A stretch of DNA of 64,000 bases, taken from the NCBI GenBank assembly GCA_033961575.1, contig CM066737.1, positions 100,964,709 through 101,028,708 of the forward strand. The letters are read 5' to 3'. The DNA is from Aselliscus stoliczkanus. Lineage: Eukaryota; Chordata; Mammalia; Chiroptera; Hipposideridae. Below the pieces are notes generated by a model. It searched no databases. It had not been told where the DNA came from and saw only the letters and a program-made list of their open reading frames with translations. Every line of letters starts with the position of its first letter. The first letter of the stretch is position 1. Below are positions 58,697 through 64,000 of the stretch, one piece after another. Made by a program: the position numbers and the translations under genes.

Positions 58697-58992
58697 CAGG
58701 GGTTGGCAAACTTTTTCGTAAAGGGACAGACAGTAAATATTCTAAGTTTTGCAGGCCATGTAGTCTTGGTCACAACTCTGAAACTCTGCCATTGTAGCAT
58801 GAAAGCAGCCACAGACAGTACACAAATGAAAGAACATGCTGTGTTGCAATTAAACTTCATTTACATTGTACACCTAAAACTAATATAATGTATGCCAACT
58901 CTACTTTAATAAAAAATGTTTTGTAAAAAGAAAAAAATCTTATTTACAAAGACAAGTGGTGGGCAGATTTGATCGTTGGACTGTTCTATAGG
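58697..58992 (+). mobile_element. hAT-type MER element (MER3/MER58-like)
   Basis: Starts CAGGGGTTGGCAAACTTTTT and contains 'gtaaatattctaagttttgc' and 'ttgtagcatgaaagcagcca'. The right end is eroded. It interrupts the old L1 and is itself interrupted at 58866. Confidence 0.75.
58866..58937 (+). mobile_element. Extremely 5'-truncated L1 insertion (about 72 bp)
   Basis: Consists only of the L1 terminal phrase 'ttgtacacctaaaactaata', a TAATAAAAAATG end and an A-rich tail. Flanks CTTCATTTACA (58855-58865) and TCTTATTTACA (58938-58948) look like a target duplication. Its 3' end matches that of the L1 at 6.9-11 kb. Confidence 0.75.
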
Positions 58993-59640
58993 GAAGTTAA
59001 AATATTATTTAACTTTTGACTTTGTAAATTAAATATACATGATAAAATTCTAAGAGTAATCACTAAATAAATCAAAATAGAGTCTATAAATTCCAAACAA
59101 GTAAAAAAGAACAACAAAATGAGGAAACAAATACACCTACAAATAGACAATAAACCACAAACAATCCAAAAAATGGCAAGAAATTGGAAAGAAAAAGAAT
59201 CACAGAAAAAGCAAGACAAATAAAAAATAAAAAAATCAGGTGGCAAAAAAGTTCAAATATACGAATTACTATTACTCACCATATATGCAAGTGAATTAAA
59301 CTAGCCAGTTAAAAAAACAGAAATTGTCAGGATGTTTTTACATGTAGCTCTGTGTCCATTACAAGAGCCACACTTACGGCATAGACCGCAGAAGGGCAGA
59401 AAGTAACAGGTTAAAAAAAAGACACACCAGGCAATTACCCAAAGAAAGCTACACTGGGAAATGTAGACTTTAAGATAAAAAAAATGAAAACAACAAAACA
59501 ACAAAACAAAACAAAAACATGATCAGAGTTAGAAGGGGTCACTAGATCATTACAAAGAATTCGATTCCTCAGGAAGATAAAACAATTTTAAACTTCTACA
59601 CACCTAATAAAACAGTCTAAAATACATTGGCAGGGGAAAC
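58993..59640 (+). mobile_element. Old L1 (L1ME/HAL1-like), right part
   Basis: A-rich continuation of the 57590 element, with 'agaaagctacactgggaaat' and an AAAAC-rich stretch near 59480-59518. Confidence 0.55.
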
Positions 59641-60264
59641 AGCCCATTGGAAGACCCTGGATGTAGGTGATGATTTTAGGACCTTAATGAGATTGAGCAC
59701 TTAAGTAATCAGGGTCATAAAATTGTGTGCTCCCTATCCTTAAAAGTGGAGCCACACCCCCAAATAGAGCAGTGTTAACACCACCTAACACCATGAAACA
59801 GAATGTATGTGTGAGTGTTTTAAACTTAAGTTAATTAATTAGAGAGATTCCCAAAGGGGTGTGGGGGTGCTAGAAGAATGCTATTTGCATAATAGCCCAG
59901 AGGCTGGCTGGAATCCATTATTGGATTCCCTGCACATGAGCCCTGGAAAAATGGAGCAGAGGCGAGACCATATGGCCAGCACAAGAAGAGAGCTAGTGTA
60001 GTCAGTTCACAAAGGTGATACTTGCCCTGCACGAAGGAGGTGCACCCCAGCTACATTTATTTCAGTAAATGGTGACTTGGCTAGTTAAGTGAGATGTTAG
60101 GAACACTGGAAAAAATCCTGTAGGAAAAAAAAGTAACACTCAAAATACAATTCCGAGGTCATTAATCATCATTCCCGTCATCTTCATCAATCAGTTCAGA
60201 CTGCTGTTGGGTATACATAATATTGAGAATACCTGCTCTTGGCCTTCAAAAATCAGCTGTGCTC
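59641..60264. other. Unassigned sequence
   Basis: No gene or repeat recognised. Confidence 0.35.
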
Positions 60265-60345
60265 CCTTAACTAACTTGCTCAAGGTCAGTCAGTTACTGA
60301 GTAGAGAGCTGGAATTTCAACCCAGGCCGTTTGGAACAAGTGTTT
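60265..60345 (-). mobile_element. MIR fragment
   Basis: 'aacttgctcaaggtcagtca' and 'aatttcaacccaggc': antisense MIR. Confidence 0.7.
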
Positions 60346-60347
60346 GT

Positions 60348-60734
60348 ATTCTTAACCTCCAACAGAAATATAATACAAGCCACATACATAATTTAACTTT
60401 TCTGCTAGCCATATTAAAAACATGAAATGAAACAAGTGAAATTAATTTTACTAACATATTTTATTGACTCCAACATATCCAAAATATTATTTCAACATGT
60501 AATCAATATTTTAGAAATTATTAAGATATTTTGCATTCTTTTTGTATGAAGTCTTCAATATCTGGTGTGTATTTTATACTTATAACACATCTCATTTCGG
60601 ATGCTAAATTTTCATTGGAAATACTTGATCTGTGTTTAGTTTTCATAAAATATACAGTTGAAAAAGTAAGCTAACATACTCAAGTTGTTCCAAACATATT
60701 TAATAGCTTTCCAATAATCAAATCAAGTAATAGT
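60348..60734 (+). mobile_element. hAT-like MER element, left part
   Basis: 'aacagaaatataatacaagc' and 'tttcaacatgtaatcaatat' match the 5.6 kb copy. It is split by the L1M that follows and resumes at about 61430. Confidence 0.6.
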
Positions 60735-61430
60735 TTTTATTTTTAATAAATTTTTTTATTTTAGGATAATTTTACATTTACAGAAAAGTTGCAAACATAG
60801 TATAGAGGTTCCCATATATAACTCATATGTTTCCCTATTTTTAACATCTTACTATGGACATTTATCACAACTCAGAAAACAACACTAATACATTACTAGT
60901 CACTAAACTCCAGTCTTTATTTGTATTTCACCAGTTATCCCACTATGCCCTTCTTCTGTTTTAGCACCCAGTCAAGGCACCACATTGCATTTATTCATGT
61001 ATCCTTAGTCTCTTTTGTCTGTGATAGCTTTTCAGACTTCCGGTTTCTTGTGACTGTGATAGTTTTGAGGATTTTGAAGGACAGGTTTGAGGTCAGGTGT
61101 TTTGAACAGTGTCCCTCAATTGGGATTTGTCTGATGTTTTTCTTATGATGAGCCTGGGGTTATGGGTTTAGGGGAGGAAGACTACGGAGGTGAAGTGCCA
61201 TTCTTGTCACATCATATCAAGGACCCGTGCTATCAACATGACCTACTACTAGTGATGTTGACCTTGGTCACCTGGCTGAGGGGGTATTTGCCAGATTGCT
61301 GCATTCCAAGTTCCTTTTTTCTCCCTTTCCATACTCTATTCCTTGGAAGCAAGTCACTAAGGACAGCCTGACTTAAGGATGGCGTGGGGACAGGGGGGAG
61401 GGGTATCTTGGGGTTAAGCTCCGAGTATCA
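60735..61430 (-). mobile_element. Old L1M 3' fragment
   Basis: 'aggataattttacatttaca', 'cctcaattgggatttgtctg' and 'gaccttggtcacctggctga' follow an antisense L1M 3' region. Confidence 0.75.
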
Positions 61431-61690
61431 GTTTTAAATTTATTAAAATTAAATAAAAATTGGGCTGGCTGAGTGGCTCAGTTGGTTAAGAGCTCGCTCA
61501 AGAGTGCGAGCTGAGCTCTGAGCAACAGCAGTTCAATGCCCAGCCCGAGCTGAGCTGCTGTTAAGCTGCCAACAGGTGGCAGGATGGCTCAGCTAAAAAA
61601 AAAAATTAAATAAAAATTAGTTCCTTGTTCACACTAGCCACATTTCAAGTGGCTATGGCTACTATATTGGATAGTGCACCACTGTACATT
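61431..61690 (+). mobile_element. hAT-like MER element, right part
   Basis: AT-rich stretch followed by 'cactagccacatttcaagtg' and 'actatattggatagtgca', the right terminus of the family. It hosts the group C SINE. Confidence 0.6.
61462..61602 (+). mobile_element. Group C SINE, sense copy with cloverleaf-like head
   Basis: The first 85 nt (61462-61546) can fold like a tRNA with a long variable arm: GGGCTGG pairs with CCAGCCC and CTCGC with GCGAG. Two overlapping A-box matches occur (TGGCTGAGTGG at 61466 and TGGCTCAGTTGG at 61474), plus a B-box-like GTTCAATGCC (61531-61540). The element ends ATGGCTCAGCT plus A-tail. Perfect 16-bp target duplication AAATTAAATAAAAATT at 61446-61461 and 61603-61618. 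Confidence 0.95.
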
Positions 61691-61984
61691 ACCTCATTTC
61701 AGTATTCAAGGCAAGAGGCACCTGGTGAGGAGGTGAGGTGCTGAAGAGGAAGCTGATGGGCCTGAGTGAACTGGAAGGGGGGATAATGATGAGAGATGAA
61801 AGTGTCTTAAGCAGAATTATTGAAGGGCAGGAGAAAGCCAAGGCCAAAAGATAAGTTAATGAGAAGTATTAACATAATGGTGTGTGTGTGTGCGCGCGCG
61901 TGCGCGTGCACGCACTTAGAAAACGGACAGGGTAGGAATGGAGAAATATTTCAGAGAACGTACACCTTAACTGTGTGCTTAAAT
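61691..61984. other. Unassigned; (TG)n/(CG)n repeat at 61878-61915
   Basis: A TG run changes to alternating CG and GC near 61892, a Z-DNA-prone composition. Confidence 0.7.
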
Positions 61985-62215
61985 TGAGCCCTGGATTTTG
62001 GTTTAAATGTTTGAACTCCCAAATCTGGTCTCGTGTTCCAACTGTGCTATTTCTTAGCTGTGTGATGACTTTGGGTGAGCCAAATATTCTCCAAGCTTGT
62101 CTCCTCACCTATGAAATGGAGTAGGTCATAGTACTGACCTCATGGGGACATTGTGAGGATCAAAGGATGTATGTTTCAAAGGGCTTCATAATTGACACTG
62201 TAATCTTCAAATAGA
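61985..62215 (+). mobile_element. MIR
   Basis: 'tagctgtgtgatgactttgg', 'ctcacctatgaaatggagta', 'ggacattgtgaggatcaaag'. Confidence 0.82.
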
Positions 62216-62329
62216 GGGGTATTGTGGGGGTGATATTGGTGGGAAGATCAGCTGTTTCGTTGGAAAATTGAGGTGTGTTGGTTCCCCTTTTGCCCTCCCA
62301 ACCCCAGATCTAGTCTCTGCCCCTCTGCC

Positions 62330-62775
62330 CCATTCTGTACCTCAGGAACTTATACACTGCATCACCCAGTTTCCTTTGCCACCTGGAATCCAGTTGGGGT
62401 TTGCCAATGCCAGACACGAGAGGAGCTCTGAGTGGCAGGGCAGAGAAGCCAAAGGGATTTCTTCCCTGCTCTCTCCCCGCTTTAGCATTCTGTCCCTGGT
62501 CGTGTCTGCACCCCTCCAGGATTACAGCTCCCATTCAGAGGCCCTCCTCCACAGCTCCAACTCCAACCAAGCTCAAGTAACACTTATCTCCTTCCCTCAC
62601 CCATTTTGTCCTTGGCGTGGCTACAGCTCCCTGTTCTTGCTGGTTTCTGAGTGCCTCACCATCTCGGTTCCCCTAACCATGCTCGTACCTCAGTGTGTTG
62701 TTCCTTCATTGAGTTTTCTTCGTTTAAATCATCTGGTATGAATTCTATGTCCTGCTTAGACCCTGACTATGGTGG
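62330..62775 (+). mobile_element. Ancient MER/LTR-class repeat
   Basis: 'ccagttggggtttgccaatg', 'gttcccctaaccatgctcgt' and 'gaccctgactatgg' at the right end follow a dispersed mammalian repeat that I recognise but cannot name. It accounts for the 157-codon open frame at 62268-62741, which has no domain. Confidence 0.5.
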
Positions 62776-63164
62776 AGAAGTTTCTGAGAAAGATAATGTT
62801 GAGAATGAAATAAAGGGTCAACTGAAGGAGATGAGAGCATGAGGGGTGGCACCAATGCAAGGATGGTAGTGATTGAACTGGGATGAATCAGACCCAGACC
62901 AACATGCTGTCAGCAAAATCAGAGGAGAAAAGACACTTTGGAGCCAAGTTATCTAAAGTGGCATGGAAGATGCCAGTGGTGTGGGTGTGGTAGAGAACAC
63001 AGAGAAAGGAGAGTTAAAGGCTTAATCGAGGTTTCCATGTCATGTGCACTAAGCAGCCAGCCAGACCACAAGAGGCAAAGACATGTGGCCCCAGCCGAGC
63101 AGGAGGTACTGCCTACAATGATGAAGACATCAAAAGGCCATGCTTGGTTTTGAAAGGAGCATGG
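62776..63164. other. Unassigned sequence
   Basis: Nothing recognised. Confidence 0.35.
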
Positions 63165-63300
63165 ATAATGGATTTATACAAGTGTGGTCCTGGTTCCACA
63201 ATTGATTGACTGTGTGTCCTTGGGAGATTTAATTGGCCTCTCTGTGCTTTTTTTTTTTCATATGGGAAATTAGGTAGAGTTATGAGGTATAGAGAAATAA
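63165..63300 (+). mobile_element. MIR fragment
   Basis: 'attgactgtgtgtccttggg' and 'ggcctctctgtgctttt', interrupted by a T run. Confidence 0.65.
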
Positions 63301-63304
63301 AAGC

Positions 63305-63445
63305 CATTTGTTTATTCGTTCATAGTCCACAAATAGTTTTTTGAGTACCAGACACTATTCTAGGTCTAGCAGTAAATGACACAGATAAGGTCCCTGCTCT
63401 CATGGAACGTTCTAGTGAGGAGAACAGATAATGAACAAGTAAACT
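63305..63445 (-). mobile_element. L2 fragment
   Basis: 'gagtaccagacactattcta' and 'gtccctgctctcatggaacg': clear antisense L2 3' region. Confidence 0.8.
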
Positions 63446-63522
63446 GTCTTAAACCTGGGTCCCTGGAAACAGGTTGTAATGGAGATCTGCACAGCAGGAT
63501 GGATGCTCTTAGGAAAGATGCT

Positions 63523-63638
63523 GGCCGGCCGAGTGGCGCGGTGGTTAAGCGCTGGCTTGGGACGCCAGTGGCCCCGGTTCGGGTCCCACAGATGAGGGCC
63601 AGTGACACCACCCTCATAAAAAAAAGGAAAAAACAAAA
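63523..63638 (+). mobile_element. Group A SINE
   Basis: Head GGCCGGCCGAGTGGCGCGGT, a full B-box GGTTCGGGTCC, end ACCACCCTC and a mixed A-rich tail. Target duplication AGGAAAGATGCT (63511-63522) and AGGAAAGAAGCT (63639-63650). Confidence 0.94.
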
Positions 63639-63650
63639 AGGAAAGAAGCT

Positions 63651-64000
63651 GTTCCCATTAGGGGAGTGAGGGAAGACAGACTGGCAGAGCGAAGCTGAGC
63701 TATGATACAGGAGCAAAGAGGCTTCAGCCCACCCCACAGAAGCTCTGAAACTGAGAGAAGTCTTAGAGTGGACCCATGCACAGCAAGTATGTGGACATTT
63801 ATACTCCTACTTGGACCAGTCATTAAATCTAGTCTGCCCCAGGCAAGGGGTGTGATCAATGGCTATGTGGTCCCTTCCAAGGGTAGCTCTTAGAGGGACA
63901 CCCAGCTGGGAACACTGAGTGGCCATCACTCCCAACACCTGGAGGAATGAGAACCATAGCCCTGAAAGAAGTATCTGGAGGGTACAACAAAGAATCTGTG
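63651..64000. other. Unassigned sequence to the window end
   Basis: No gene or repeat recognised. Confidence 0.35.

Noticed and set aside
61462..61546. Functional tRNA gene
   Set aside because: The fold is tRNA-like, but the unit is the head of a SINE with body, A-tail and target duplication, and occurs in four copies.
62268..62741. 157-codon plus-strand open frame, the longest outside clear transposons
   Set aside because: Overlaps an ancient dispersed repeat, has no recognisable domain and no supported splice or promoter context.

Overview
This is 64 kb of mammalian genomic DNA with no recognisable protein-coding gene of the host. It is repeat-rich intergenic or deep-intronic sequence, with an L1 retrotransposon, abundant MIR, L2 and MER relics, MaLR/ERV-type LTRs and many recent tRNA-derived SINEs. 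The SINE heads and tails (a GGGCYGGCYGAGTGG-type head, a tail with AATAAA then TCTTT) and the L1 3' end resemble, from memory, elements of bats. A yinpterochiropteran such as a horseshoe or leaf-nosed bat is my best guess, not a proven assignment.

Layout. 0-5 kb: an old L1 scrap, one candidate spliced exon (158-250), a decayed ERV-L pol relic on the minus strand, an L2 tail and an ERV-type solo LTR. 5-13 kb: the main landmark, a 5'-truncated L1 (6877-11058, plus strand) with perfect 16-bp target duplications and a frameshifted ORF2. 13-28 kb: MIR/L2/MER5/MER20 relics, an MLT1-like LTR, old L1M pieces and a run of younger SINEs. 28-32 kb: mostly unique sequence, possibly conserved non-coding. 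32-36 kb: a decayed mariner with a SINE inside it, more SINEs, and a 79-bp mariner-type MITE. 36-55 kb: ancient LTR, MIR, L2 and MER5 relics, a long purine tract, and unique DNA around 48 kb. 55-64 kb: another long SINE, an old L1 interrupted by a hAT-type element that itself carries a tiny L1 tail insertion, and a nested hAT/L1M/SINE stack.

Sixteen SINE copies fall into three related groups, named here only for this report. Group A is short and A-tailed (6 copies). Group B is long, with an internal repeat and an AATAAA/TCTTT tail (6 copies, one partial). Group C is about 140 bp with a nearly complete tRNA-like cloverleaf (4 copies). Most have visible target-site duplications, so they moved by L1-type target-primed insertion. 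The L1 here is a candidate relative of their driver, although this copy is dead.

I found no CRISPR array, operon, bacterial gene or novel enzyme system. The most unusual items are the shared-head/different-tail SINE families, the internal VNTR in the long SINE, a 42-nt tRNA-half-like insertion with its own target duplication, the mariner MITE hairpin, and the candidate exon at the left edge. Names of ancient repeat families are from memory of consensus sequences and were not checked against a library.
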